Part shown: one piece after another, positions 21,955 to 32,397 of the stretch | How the letters are laid out: every line of letters begins with the position of its first letter | How positions within the stretch are numbered: the first letter of the stretch is position 1 | Position numbers and translations under genes: made by a program | Origin: Flaccisagitta enflata | Lineage: Eukaryota > Chaetognatha > Sagittoidea > Aphragmophora | DNA: 64,000 bases | Direction: 5' to 3' | Assembly (NCBI GenBank): GCA_965153355.1 | Contig: OZ231127.1 | Coordinates: forward strand, 97,774,001 to 97,838,000 | The notes under the pieces: model-generated | Databases searched by the model: none | The model's input: only the letters and a program-made list of their open reading frames with translations | What the model was told of the DNA's origin: nothing

Positions 21955-22645
21955 CTGAAATCTACCCTCTCAGGCCTGATAGGGTAAATTTCAGGTATGA
22001 GAGGGTAGATTTCAGGCCTGAGAGGGCAGATTTCAGGCCTGAGAGGGCAGATTTCAGGCCTGAGAGGGCAGATTTCAAGCCTCAGAAGGCAGAGTTCAGG
22101 CCTAAGAGGGCAGATTTCAGGCCTGAGAGGGCAGATGCAAGGCCTGAGAGGGCAGATTACTGGCCTGAGAGGGCAGATTTCAGGCCTGAGAGGGCAGATT
22201 TCAGGCAAGAGAGGGCAGATTTAGGGCAGATTCAAGGCCTGAGAGGGCAGATTTCAGGCCTGAGAGGGCAGATTTCAGGCCTGAGAGGGCAGATTTCAGG
22301 CCTGAGAGGGCAGATTCAAGGGCTGAGAGGGCGGATTTTAGGCCTGAGAGGGCCGATTTTAGGCCTGAGAGGGCCCCAGAGGGGGGATGAATGGACGGAC
22401 GGATGGACGGATGGATGGACGGACAGATGGTCGGACGGATGGACGGACGAACGGACGGATGGATGTACGGACGGACGGACGGACGGACGGACGGGACGGA
22501 CGGACGGACGGACGGACGGACGGACGGACGGACGGACGGACGGACGGACGGACGGACGGACGGACGGACAGACGGATGGATGAACGAACAAAAGTCCCCC
22601 TGTGTTCTACAGGACTTCCTTCCCTTCGGGGCCGCTGCCCAAAAG
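21955..22645. mobile_element. Family C element with GAGAGGGCAGATTTCAGGCC array
   Basis: About 20 units of 21 bp (21968-22375) are followed by a GGAC microsatellite (22388-22572). The end CAAAAGTCCCCCTGTGTTCT leads to CCCTTCGGGGCCGCTGCCC. The left hairpin end is absent. Long frames on both strands are products of the two arrays. Confidence 0.8.
22388..22572. repeat. GGAC microsatellite
   Basis: Tetranucleotide GGAC with scattered GGAT and GGTC variants. Confidence 0.95.
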
Positions 22646-22761
22646 GAAATGAAATGAACAAACCAAGATTCTATCTCTGTTACAGCAGGCGTAACTGCGT
22701 AACTGTCTACAGCATGGAAACAAGGTCGTTAGACCAACATCATGTGCTTTGGCAGAAAGAC

Positions 22762-23333
22762 GAGTGAATGACCCTACTAAAGCTCATTTTTGGCATTTGA
22801 GCCACCGTTGCTTGAAATCTACACTAGAGAGTGGACCACTGACCTGATTTTTGGGTGACAGACACCTAAAACACTCTATTTTTACAATAAACAATCAAAA
22901 TAGGGTGATTCCCATGCTTCCAACCACATTTTTAGCTAAAATTCTGTACTTGTCGATTTTGACAACCTGACTTTCACCGATCCCCAAACATACAAGCAAT
23001 CGATGTTAAGCCTCAAACCACACACCTACAATCCCACCACTATAGGAAGAGGTGATCCTGAGAAAAGATCTAAAATCATTGTGTTTGTTCCATTTTTACA
23101 AATGAACGATAGTTGATAGGAACATAGTCGTTTGTTGTTGTTTGTAAACATAGCTAGCTTAAACGCTAGCTCAAACATGCTTTCAGGCTTAAACTTTTGT
23201 TGTCAAACATGTCCCACTATCTCCTGTAGAGGTCAGGCATGCTACAGAACTTTTTGAGCGGCAACTTGGTAGACAAAATGTCAATAGAGCGCTGACATGT
23301 CAGTAAGCGGCAAATATAGGGGGGACAAGCACT
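22762..23333 (+). repeat. Segment X, copy 1 of a ~572-bp duplication
   Basis: Runs from GAGTGAATGACCCTACTAAA to GGGGGGACAAGCACTC. It is almost identical to 23651-24224, with only a few scattered differences visible. It includes the inverted pair TAGCTAGCTTAAACGCTAGC. No open frame of note. Confidence 0.9.
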
Positions 23334-23650
23334 CTTTAAACAGATTGAACTACTGTGAGAAAAATTAAAAAATGGAAATTTCTTGTCAGGCAGGATATAT
23401 TCAACCTGATTTTGCCTTTCAAATCAATACTCCATCAAAAATGTTGAAAAAATTAGCAAAAAACGATAAAAACAGCAAGTTTTGCTATATTGTATACCTG
23501 CGTTTTTGGTGTTTTCAACGTTTTTTCAGTACATTGTTCGATCAAAATTCTTAAAAACTACTTAGTTTCATTCAGAGCAGTCTAGAATACCACAATCTAC
23601 CTTAAAAACCATATTTAAAAAAAAAAATTTGCTTGACCTTTTCTCTTTAA
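23334..23650. other. Spacer between the X copies
   Basis: AT-rich and without a gene. A 60-codon frame at 23372 shows no motif. Confidence 0.5.
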
Positions 23651-24224
23651 GGAGTGAATGACCCTACTAAAGCTCATTTTTGGCATTTGAGCCACCGTTG
23701 CTTGAAATCTACACTAGAGAGTGGACCACTGACCTGATTTTTGGGTGACAGACACCTAAAACACTCTATTTTTACAAGAAACAATCAAAATAGGGTGATT
23801 CCCATGCTTCCAACCACATTTTTAGCTAAAATTCTGTACTTGTCGATTTTGACAACCTGACTTTCACCAATCCCCAAACATACAAGCAATCGATGTTAAG
23901 CCTCAAACCACACACCTACAATCCCACCACTATAGGAAGAGGTGATCCTGAGAAAAGATCTAAAATCATTGCGTTTGTTCCATTTTTACAAATGAACGAT
24001 AGTTGATAGGAACATAGTCGTTTGTTGTTGTTTGTAAACATAGCTAGCTTAAACGCTAGCTCAAACATGCTTTCAGGCTTAAGCTTTTGTTGTCAAACAT
24101 GTCCCACTATCTCCTGTAGAGGTCAGGCATGCTACAGAACTTTTTGAGCGGCAACTTGGTAGACAAAATGTCAATAGAGCGCTGACATGTCAGTAAGCGG
24201 CAAATATAGGGGGGACAAGCACTC
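23651..24224 (+). repeat. Segment X, copy 2 of a ~572-bp duplication
   Basis: Direct repeat of 22762-23333. Its right junction leads into an AGACAGATAGAC sequence that itself recurs at 24748. Confidence 0.9.
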
Positions 24225-24306
24225 AGACAGATAGACAGATAGAGACCTTCAAATTAGTGATATTCTCCTCCTTCTTTCTAATATTCAAAATGCAAAATAA
24301 AAAATG
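24225..24306 (+). repeat. Segment Y, copy 1
   Basis: AGACAGATAGACAGATAGAG followed by CCTTCAAATTAGTGATATTC and AATGCAAAATAAAAAATGCC. It is repeated at 24748-24833. Confidence 0.85.
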
Positions 24307-24747
24307 CCCCGGATGGATGGACGGACAGATGGTCGGACGGATGGACGGACGAACGGACGGATGGACGGACGGACGGACGGACGGACGGACGGACGGACGG
24401 ACGGACGGATGGACGGACGGACGGACGGACGGATGGATGGACGGACGGACGGACGGACGGACGGACGGACGGACGGACGGACGGACGGACGGAAGGACGG
24501 ACGGACGGATGGACGGATGGACGGACAGACGGACGGACGGACGGATGAACGAACAAAAGTCCCCCTGTGTTCTACAGGACTTCCTTCCCTTCGGGGCCGC
24601 TGCCCAAAAGGAAATGAAATGAACAAACCAAGATTCTATCTCTGTTACAGGCGGATTTCCATTACTCGGTACAGCAGGCGTAACTGCGTAACTGTCTACA
24701 GCATGGAAACAAGGTCGTTAGACCAACATCATGTGCTTTGGCAGAAA
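24307..24747. repeat. Second copy of GGAC array plus family C end and flank
   Basis: GGAC array (24310-24550), then the same family C end and flank as 22573-22760, including AACAAACCAAGATTCTATCT and CATGGAAACAAGGTCGTTAG. A 21-bp stretch near 24650 is absent from the first copy. Confidence 0.85.
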
Positions 24748-24833
24748 GACAGATAGACAGATAGAGACCTTCAAATTAGTGATATTCTCCTCCTTCTTTC
24801 TAATATTCAAAATGCAAAATAAAAAATGCCCCT
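24748..24833 (+). repeat. Segment Y, copy 2
   Basis: Direct repeat of 24225-24306. Confidence 0.85.
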
Positions 24834-25290
24834 TAAAACAATTTTGTGACGGATGGAGAGAGTTATGATGGACCAACAGACCAAGTGACTGACAGAACAA
24901 CAGACTGACTGAGACTGGAGGAAATGCAAAGACTGATAGAGTTGAACCCCGCAATGACAAATGCTCAAAGCACCAACAAATTGAATTCCATGTGACTGAC
25001 AGAACAACAGACTGACTGACTGACCAACATGTTTTTATGGATGCCTTAAAAACCTTTTAATTGTCTTCTAAGTGTTTGAAACACCTTTTTAACAACATTG
25101 TGACAGTCCAACTGACAGATGGACGGACGGACCGACTAAAATGGATCAAATGCCTGAAAATGAATTAAGATTATATCTGGCTGTCTGCAAGCTTGTACTC
25201 AATTTTCACTAAGAAAGCTACTCCTATGCGCAATAACCTGGACATTTGTGGAAGAACTTGTAGTTGTAACAGGAAGAAATAACAATCTTT
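24834..25290. other. Gene-free stretch with ACTGACTG words
   Basis: GACTGACAGAACAACAGACT recurs near 24890 and 24995, about 105 bp apart. No gene. Confidence 0.45.
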
Positions 25291-25365
25291 AGTCGCGTGC
25301 ACGCGACTCCATAACCTGCTGTGTCAGTTGGTTGGTCAGTCGGATGGTCTGTCGGTCGATCCATA
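25291..25365 (+). mobile_element. Family A/B hairpin end, solitary
   Basis: TAGTCGCGTGCACGCGACTC followed by a GGTTGGTCAGTCGG stretch. No matching AACAAGGCC end is seen nearby. Confidence 0.6.
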
Positions 25366-26546
25366 ATACTTTGCCCTCCATATCCTTCCCCCTTATCATA
25401 GCCCTATACTGGTTAATATGCCATTTGAATGCTATGCTTTGCTATGCTATGCTATTTTGAACTAATTGTGGCGGAGAAACCAATTCAAATCAGTAAGAAA
25501 TACTTAGACATGTGTAATTCTACATAAATTGACTTGCCTCAGCCCTTCTGAGTTCTAATTTTGAGGTTTTTGCCTAATGCTATTGCCCCAGAAATGCTAT
25601 AAGTTGAGCAAAAATCTGAGTATAAGCAAGTCAGTTTATGTGGAATCAGATGTGTCCGAGTATTCTTTAACAATTTCAGCTGATTTCTAAGCCAAAACCA
25701 GCTCAAAATGGCAACAATAGCATTTTAGCCAGTTTTGAGCTATAAGGGGGGGAGGGGGGTATGGAGGGCAAGGGTAAAACCACTCAGAAGGTCTTACAGC
25801 ACACATTAATTTGCCTAAGTCATTAAGAATGGGGATCTGAAATATTCAAATTTAATCTAGAGAAGCGTGTTTTTTCTTGTTTGAAACATAACTTGTTTTC
25901 AGCCTGAGAATCGATCCTACTTTGTTATAAAAGTAAGCCATTACGGCCCAATTCGATGTTATCCTAAGAAAGGGAATTGACTTTTGTTTTTCGGGTCTTT
26001 CGGCAAAATGACCTCTATGCGCAATAGGTTTTGGGCGGGATTCTTTTAGGGTTGGGGGTGGGGTTAGGGTTAGGGGTGTGGTTGAGGGTGATTTCAGGGT
26101 TAGGGTTTGTGTTAGGGATTGGGCAAAGACCGAAAGTAGCGGCCGAACGAATTGGACTACTCGCGCTTCATCACTTGCTCACAAACACCGGTCCCCTAAG
26201 CCCCTGGGGGCCGCTTACAGTTCCTCCTCAATGGTTGGGGATAGGGCAAGGACGAACTAAAGGAGGCGATTATGAATTTGGTATAAAAAACAAGTGCACA
26301 ACGTCAGTTCCGACTTATAGGATTTGGCCCAAAATTCATAGCTAAAGTTAGGAATTTTGATTTTGTACCTTTGCTACAAAACCTTGTGGGAAATAATGAA
26401 AAGACTAAGTAAAGTAAAGTTAATTTATAAAAATAAACTCCAAATTCATCACAGATTGTCACTGTGTATCAAACAATGTGAAATATAGAGCCAATGAAAA
26501 GTTTTGACTATTTTTTTCAGATTGTCATTGTTTTTATTCACGTTTT
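25366..26546. other. Gene-free stretch
   Basis: Contains a short GCTATGCTATGCTAT repeat (25425-25450) and a TTAGGG-like patch (26040-26125). An open frame at 26031-26345 follows the G-rich repeat and has no domain. Confidence 0.45.
26040..26125 (+). repeat. Interstitial TTAGGG-like repeat
   Basis: Irregular GGGTTAGGG, GGGGTGGGGTTAGGGTTAGG and GGGTTAGGGTTTGTG words. It is degenerate and internal, so not a chromosome end. Confidence 0.6.
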
Positions 26547-26977
26547 TAGTCGCGTGCACGCGACTCTACAACCCGCTTTGTCAGTCCGTCCGTCCGTCCA
26601 TCCGTCTGTCCGTCCATCCGTCCGTCCGTCTGTCCGTCGGTCCGTCGGTCCGTTGGTCCGTCGGTCCGTCGGTCCGTCGGTCCGTCCGTCCGTCCATCCG
26701 TCCGTCCGTCACACTTTACTTTTTTGTACTACATAACATCAACTCTTAGGTCATTTTAAGTCATTTATAGTTATTCTAAGTCATTTTGAGTCAGTCTAAG
26801 TCATTTTAAGTCATTTTAAGTCATTTTAAGTTATTTTTGGTTTTTTGTGTTTTTAGTCATTTTAAGTCAATTTTGGTCATTTTAGGTCATTCTAAGTCAT
26901 TGAAAGTCATTCTAAGTCATTCTAAGTCACTCTTTGTCTGTAAGTCTCGCACGCGACTCATAGGTGTTGGCCTTGTA
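26547..26977 (+). mobile_element. Family B element
   Basis: The hairpin TAGTCGCGTGCACGCGACTC is followed by a CCGT microsatellite (26576-26712) and an AAGTCATTTT array (26745-26935). It ends CGCACGCGACTCATAGGTGT then TGGCCTTG. Confidence 0.85.
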
Positions 26978-27525
26978 TTTTTACAAAATCGCGGCCGGAA
27001 ATTGGTCTAGACTTGTGGGAAGCTCCTTACAATATTACATGAATAGGAATTGGTTTTGTCATGTCTCACAACTATTTCGGCCTCCCCACAACAATAGATG
27101 AATAATGACAGTGTTTTGAAGTGGAACAGTCTAGCTTACATTTCATGTATCTTTATGTATTTTTTAATAAGGCAATGTTGTCACGAGTCATGAGTATTGT
27201 AAACAGCTGCTGCAGCAACCAGGCTTTACACACAGCGGCACTTCCCCCTCCTCCCCTTCTAATTCCTCCTCCCAACATTCCTGCAGCCTTCTCATCATTT
27301 CCGTTTTCATCCTTCGCATCCTTCTCCTCATTATCTTTCTCTCTAGACTTAAAAAAAAACAACGCCAAGCAAACATAGATAAACCTGATGACCTCTGTCT
27401 CAGAAGAATAGTTTGCTGTGTGCACAGGTGTGAAGTACTCGGTTGATTTTGGTGCATTTCCGCCACCTCTAATAAACATTCATAGAGACTACAAGAGAAA
27501 GAGAGAATGAATCAATGGTTTTATA
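26978..27525. other. Gene-free stretch
   Basis: A pyrimidine-rich block lies at 27236-27345. Open frames on both strands here are low-complexity and carry no domain. Confidence 0.45.
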
Positions 27526-28467
27526 ACGGGTGGTCAAAAAAAAAGTGACCAAGCTAGCCTTTCCACCAGTAAGTTTGAAATTATTTTTATAAGTTGATAT
27601 TTCAAAAATGAAGTAAAGTATATAAAAAAAAACAATTTTTTGAATTTTCTTAAACAAATAACTATAAAGATACAAAAAAGTATAATATGTGCATAAATCA
27701 GTAATAACATAGATAATCAGTTGTTTTTAAGAAATACATATATTAATTAGGTCCTGTCTGAAATAAACATTATTATTCATAAGTCACCAAGCTTTGGTTT
27801 GAGAGATTTGAATATAAAAGAAAAGGATGTTTTTCAGAGGCATCTTTTGTTTTGTTGTATGTTTGTATTTTCATAATTTTTGTTAGATTTTTTAACAGCT
27901 TTTGGGTCATCCTTAAATATAAGGATGCGGTCGCATTAAGCTTGACCTCGATTCTATCCTTCAAGGGTATGGTTTCTTAACAATGTTACCCTCGGGTGAT
28001 TTGTTGAATTTTGGTAATAAAGGTAACAATCTTTAGCCCTTATCTATTTTGGTAAGCATTAGTGTTTTGGGTTAGCCTCAGAATGGATGTTTGCAAGTTA
28101 GTTTTGCTAAATGGAAAACTAGGAGTGATGCGCGTAGTAACTAGTCAGTGAGGGCTCACAAGGCCCTCTTCCATATTTTTCAGTTTGGGTATAGTGAGGG
28201 AAATTGTTCCACCTATCATAAATAATAATCTATAGAAAAATTTTTAAATTTCATACAAAAAATTATTACAAAAATTCAAGGTGGTCCAAAATTAAATTAA
28301 GTTTATTGTAAATAACTTGAAATGTATAGAAAAAGTACAAAAATCACAATAATATAAAAAATTCTCCTGCACCATATCTTTTTAACTAAAAAAAATGTTT
28401 TACTCTAAACATTTTTTCACAAAAGATATGAGAAAACAAAAAAATCACTTTTTTTTTGACCACCCGT
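27526..28467. mobile_element. Family L MITE, ~940 bp
   Basis: TA-flanked, with arms ACGGGTGGTCAAAAAAAAAG and the inverse CTTTTTTTTTGACCACCCGT. Arms of this GGTGGTCA type are seen in Tc1/mariner derivatives. The block 28108-28225 recurs inverted at 55060-55190. No transposase frame remains. Confidence 0.75.
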
Positions 28468-28494
28468 TACATGCTCGAGACATACAGTAGATGT

Positions 28495-29009
28495 CGTCTA
28501 GACTTGGAAATGCGGGGGAATTCATTACAGGAAGATAAATAAAGAGAGAGTGATATTTGAATATAAACTAAAGATGCTTTATTGCCCATGGGTGTTGAAC
28601 ACATTTCCATGTATTTATTAAAGTATCAATTTTTTGAGAATTTGAGGGAACATTGTTCAAAATAATTTCCACAGCATGTCTCTGTTAGAATATCTGAGTT
28701 TGATGGTTGCTAGGGAGCATCACAGGGCTGTCACTGCAACCTAGCAACGGCTAGACGAGCAATATTCTTACAGAACATACTGTAAGAAAGTTGTGGCAAA
28801 TTTTATTTTAAACAATGTTCCCTAAAAAAATTTCTCAAAATATTGATACTTAAGCGTAAATACATGAAAATGTGTTTCCATAGCAACCAACATCCATGGG
28901 CAACAAAGCATCCTTTTATTAGTCTATATTCCAAATATCAGTCTCTTAAGTAAATTTGTCTTCTTTCAATGAATTCCCCCGTATTTCCAAGTCTAGACGA
29001 CATCTACTG
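28495..29009. mobile_element. Family E foldback MITE, copy 1
   Basis: TA-flanked. The ends are CAGTAGATGTCGTCTAGACT and its inverse. Inner arms contain TGCTTTATTGCCCATGG and ATTCTTACAGAACATACTGT. Confidence 0.85.
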
Positions 29010-29099
29010 TAGTTCATGTCTGAGGCAGATGGCGTATAGCAGGTTTCATTGTTTTTTCCCCTGCAGACTTAGTATAGTATTTGTTCTTGTTCAATTTTT

Positions 29100-29703
29100 T
29101 AGTCGCGTGCACGCGACTCTATAAGTATAACCCACTTTTTCCGTTTGTCGGTTGGTCGGTCCGTCCGTCTGTCACACTTAGCTTTTTTTAGCCATTTTAA
29201 GACATTTTAAGTCATTCAAAGTTAGTTTAAGTCATCTTAAGTCATTTTTAGTCCTCATTTTAAGTCATTGCTTTAGGTCATTTTGAGTAATTTTAAGTCA
29301 TTTTTAATCAGTTTAAATCATTTTTATTCATTTCATGTCATTCTAAATCATTCTAAGTCATTCTAAGTCATTTTAAGTTATGTTAAGTCATCTTTAATCA
29401 GTTTAAGTCATTTTAATTCATTCTATGTCATGCTAAGTCATTTTAAGTCTTTCTAAGTCATGTTAAGTCATATCAAGTCATTCTTAGTCAGTTTAAATCA
29501 TTTTTGATCATCATTTTAAGTCATTTTTGGTCATCATTTTAACTCATATTTTTAGATCTTAAGTCATTTTCACTCATTTTAAGTCATTCTAATTCATTTT
29601 AAGTCATTTTAACTCATTTTATGTCATTCTAAGTCATACAAAGTTATTTAAGGTCATTTTAAGTCATTCTAAGTCAGTTTAAGTCATTTTAAGAAATCGT
29701 TTT
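29100..29703 (+). mobile_element. Family B element, left part
   Basis: The hairpin TAGTCGCGTGCACGCGACTC and GGTTGGTCGGTCCG are followed by an AAGTCATTTT-type array of 10-12 bp units to about 29697. The GGCCTTGTT end is absent. The Penelope-like element lies directly after the array. Confidence 0.75.
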
Positions 29704-29714
29704 ACAACTTAAGT

Positions 29715-29946
29715 ATGTTTAATGGTTTTAAACTCGTCGTACAACGTGGAGGAAAATAAAAGGAGAAAATGAAAGCAAACTTTTCGCATTTAATTCTAAA
29801 ATGCTTCTTCAGGCAATGAGAAAGATACAGAGAAAGATGGATACAAATCGACATGAGAAAGAGAGAGACACAGATAGGATACAATGGGAAATAAATGACA
29901 ATAGAAGGAAAAAGAGAGACTGATCAATCGGAGATTGACCAGATCA
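29715..29946 (+). repeat. Inverted terminal repeat of the Penelope-like element, 3' side
   Basis: Starts ATGTTTAATGG and ends GATTGACCAGATCA. It is the inverse of 32133-32364 over its full length. Confidence 0.85.
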
Positions 29947-29959
29947 TGTCCCGCTCTCC

Positions 29960-30716
29960 CTACGATTGAGTCGCTCTGCTGCGTGTGGTCATATGGTGAT
30001 TAGATCGTTGATTAGTAGGCGCGATGGTTTTGGCCGTGGTTTGATTGTCATCGTTGGTGGTTGAGGATTGATGGATGGTTGGGGCGATGGTTTTTGCCGC
30101 AGTTTGTTCCTCGGTGACTGATGGCTGAGCACGTGGGCGACCTGGTGGTCTTCTCGCCGTGTTAAGTAAGGGCTCAGACGGGTCGTGTGGTTCGGGTGGT
30201 TCGGGCTTTTTGATGGCTTTACTGATGATTGTGTCGTAGCAATGAGGGAGCTGGTGGCGGCCCTCATTGCGGTTGAGGGAAGGAGCAATGGCCCGAATGG
30301 CAACGCTCTCTCTAACCCCACGTTCAAAGTATCTTTCTTCTTTGGAGATAATTTTAATGTCTTCGGTGCGGAAGTGGTGGTGGTTATCCGCCGCATGCTG
30401 CATGATTGCCGATTTATATAAGCCGGGAGCCGATTGGGCAGTAGAGAAGTGTTCTGTGTTTCTCTGAGATGCTGCTCGACCCGATTCCCCAACATAGCAG
30501 TCGTCACAGGGGTTGCCATTGTGGCCGGCACAGCCATGAAAATATACGACACCATTGATATCCAGAGCCTCGATTTTGTCTTTAGGGTGGACGAGGTGTT
30601 CGCGTAATGTGCCACGTGAGTTGATTGAGGTGGAAATGCCCTTTTGACGAAGAATTCTGGTGAGAGGTTCAGTGATGCCTGCGTGGTAAGGAAGCGTCAC
30701 GTGACCTCTGCGTCGG

Positions 30717-30763
<47 letters not shown>

Positions 30764-30782
30764 ATTCTCGTTGTTGTTTTGG

Positions 30783-30843
<61 letters not shown>

Positions 30844-30854
30844 CGTTGTTATTC

Positions 30855-30919
<65 letters not shown>

Positions 30920-32083
30920 CTCGTTTTCGTTATTGTTGTTAGTTTTGGGCTTGAATGTACCCTGTCTGATGGCCCAAGGGGGGTACTCATTCAGCCTGAG
31001 GGCGTCGTGGACTTTTTTCATCTCGTTCCGTTTGGCCTCAGGAGTAGATGGTATGATGATAGCTCTGCGCGTGAGCGAACGAACGGTGGCAAGTTTGTGC
31101 TCGAGGGGTGCATGTGAGTGAAAGTGGATATACTGATTTGTGTGTGTGGGTTTGCGGTAGACGTCGAAGGTGAGAGTGCCATCAGGTTTCCGTTGGATGT
31201 CGACGTCAAGCATATGGATGTTGCCGTTGACCTCCTCCTCCTTCGTCCAAGTGATATCAGGATGCATGTTGTTGATATGTGTGAAGAGCTCGTCGGCGTG
31301 TTCCTGGTGGATGGCTACCAACGTATCGTCAGCCTTGCGCAGCCAGAAGAGGATGGAGTCACGATGAGAGAAGGTGGATAAGGCTCTCTGCTCGAAATTC
31401 TCCATGAAAATATCCGAGAGGGGGCTTGAGGTGGATTTGCCCATTCCTAGGCCTCTTGGTTGGGAATAATATTCACCCCCATACCTGAAGTACGATAGAC
31501 CGATGTCAAGTTCTAGGAGTTTGACAATGTCTTCAGGTTTGATGGGCGTCCTCTCCTTAAGCTTCCTGTCATGAGCCAAACGGTCCCCTGCAAGTTGGAT
31601 GGCTTCACTTGTGGGGATGTTGGTGTACATGTTAGTTAGGTCGAAAGAATATAGGCGGTGAGTGGGAGGGATGGTGATGCCACTCAACTTCTCTTTGAGG
31701 TCGGCACTATCTTTGAGATGGTGTTGCGTGTGACCAACCAATGGTGAGAGGATGCGTCCCATCTCTTTGGTAATGCCGCTGAAGATGGAGTTGCGGGAGG
31801 CAACGATGGGGCGCATGGGGTGGCCCTCTTTGTGGATCTTAGGGTTGCCATAAAACAAAGGAGGTTGCGTGGTGGAGGGGTGCAAACGCCAATATACAGA
31901 TTGTGGGACATATTGCTTGATGGGTGCCAGAGCCGCAAGGATGGTAGTTTTATGGGCGCTGGTAGGGTCAGATGGGAGTTTCCGGTAGGTGGTCTCGTCA
32001 CTCAGAAGCTGTCTCATCTTCGCCTCATATTCCGTTCTGTCCATGACGTATGTCGCTCGGCCTTTGTCTGGCGGTAGGATCAT
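29960..32083 (-). CDS. Penelope-like reverse transcriptase with GIY-YIG endonuclease
   Basis: The 707-residue frame copies element RNA into DNA and carries its own nicking nuclease. Reverse transcriptase motifs appear in order: ILPPDKGRAT (2-11), FYGNPKIHK (77-85), FDLTNMYTNIP (147-157), GLGMGKSTSSPLSDIFMENF (211-230), KADDTLVAIH (250-259) and MLDVDIQRKPDG (291-302). The catalytic box reads KADD where YADD, YVDD or FVDD would be expected. Residues about 382-455 are almost pure Asn, encoded by a GTT/AAC microsatellite. The GIY-YIG domain follows: GVVYFHGC near 510, CDDCYVGESGRAASQRNTEH near 525, ERGVRESVAIRAIAPSLNRN near 600. The tail is rich in Pro, Thr and Ser. Open frames typical of the family begin earlier, so this protein probably lacks its amino terminus. 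The reading frame is otherwise uninterrupted, which suggests recent insertion. Confidence 0.9.
30720..30935. repeat. GTT microsatellite inside the Penelope-like frame
   Basis: An interrupted GTT run; on the coding strand it gives AAC codons for Asn. It sits between the polymerase and endonuclease domains and keeps the frame open. Confidence 0.95.
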
Positions 32084-32132
32084 GATGGTTTTATCCTGTT
32101 TTAGATTGTTGAGGGCTCGCCTTTCTTCCGGT

Positions 32133-32364
32133 TGATCTGGTCAATCTCCGATTGATCAGTCTCTCTTTTTCCTTCTATTGTCATTTATTTCCCATTGTAT
32201 CCTATCTGTGTCTCTCTCTTTCTCATGTCGATTTGTATCCATCTTTCTCTGTATCTTTCTCATTGCCTGAAGAAGCATTTTAGAATTAAATGCGAAAAGT
32301 TTGCTTTCATTTTCTCCTTTTATTTTCCTCCACGTTGTACGACGAGTTTAAAACCATTAAACAT
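32133..32364 (-). repeat. Inverted terminal repeat of the Penelope-like element, 5' side
   Basis: Inverse of 29715-29946. The identical length and near-identical sequence suggest they arose together. Confidence 0.85.
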
Positions 32365-32397
32365 GCCACTACTACAACGGTCAAACCTGCATCGTCA

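Noticed and set aside
21927-22583. A 218-codon Arg-Pro-Glu-Arg-Ala-Asp repeat protein
   Set aside because: The 21-bp family C unit keeps one frame open by being a multiple of three; the same array reads open on the other strand, and there is no start context or domain.
22316-22767. Long Pro-Ser-Val-Arg and Asp-Gly-Arg-Thr frames on both strands
   Set aside because: Direct translations of the GGAC microsatellite; the same happens at 24257-24756, 26494-26749 and 58171-58636.
26040-26125. A true telomere
   Set aside because: Degenerate, short and flanked by ordinary sequence on both sides.
29989-30615. A 208-codon minus-strand frame overlapping the endonuclease
   Set aside because: Shifted frame of the GIY-YIG region, with no motifs of its own.
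30644-31121. Plus-strand Val- or Leu-rich frames
   Set aside because: Antisense to the Asn tract of the Penelope-like frame.
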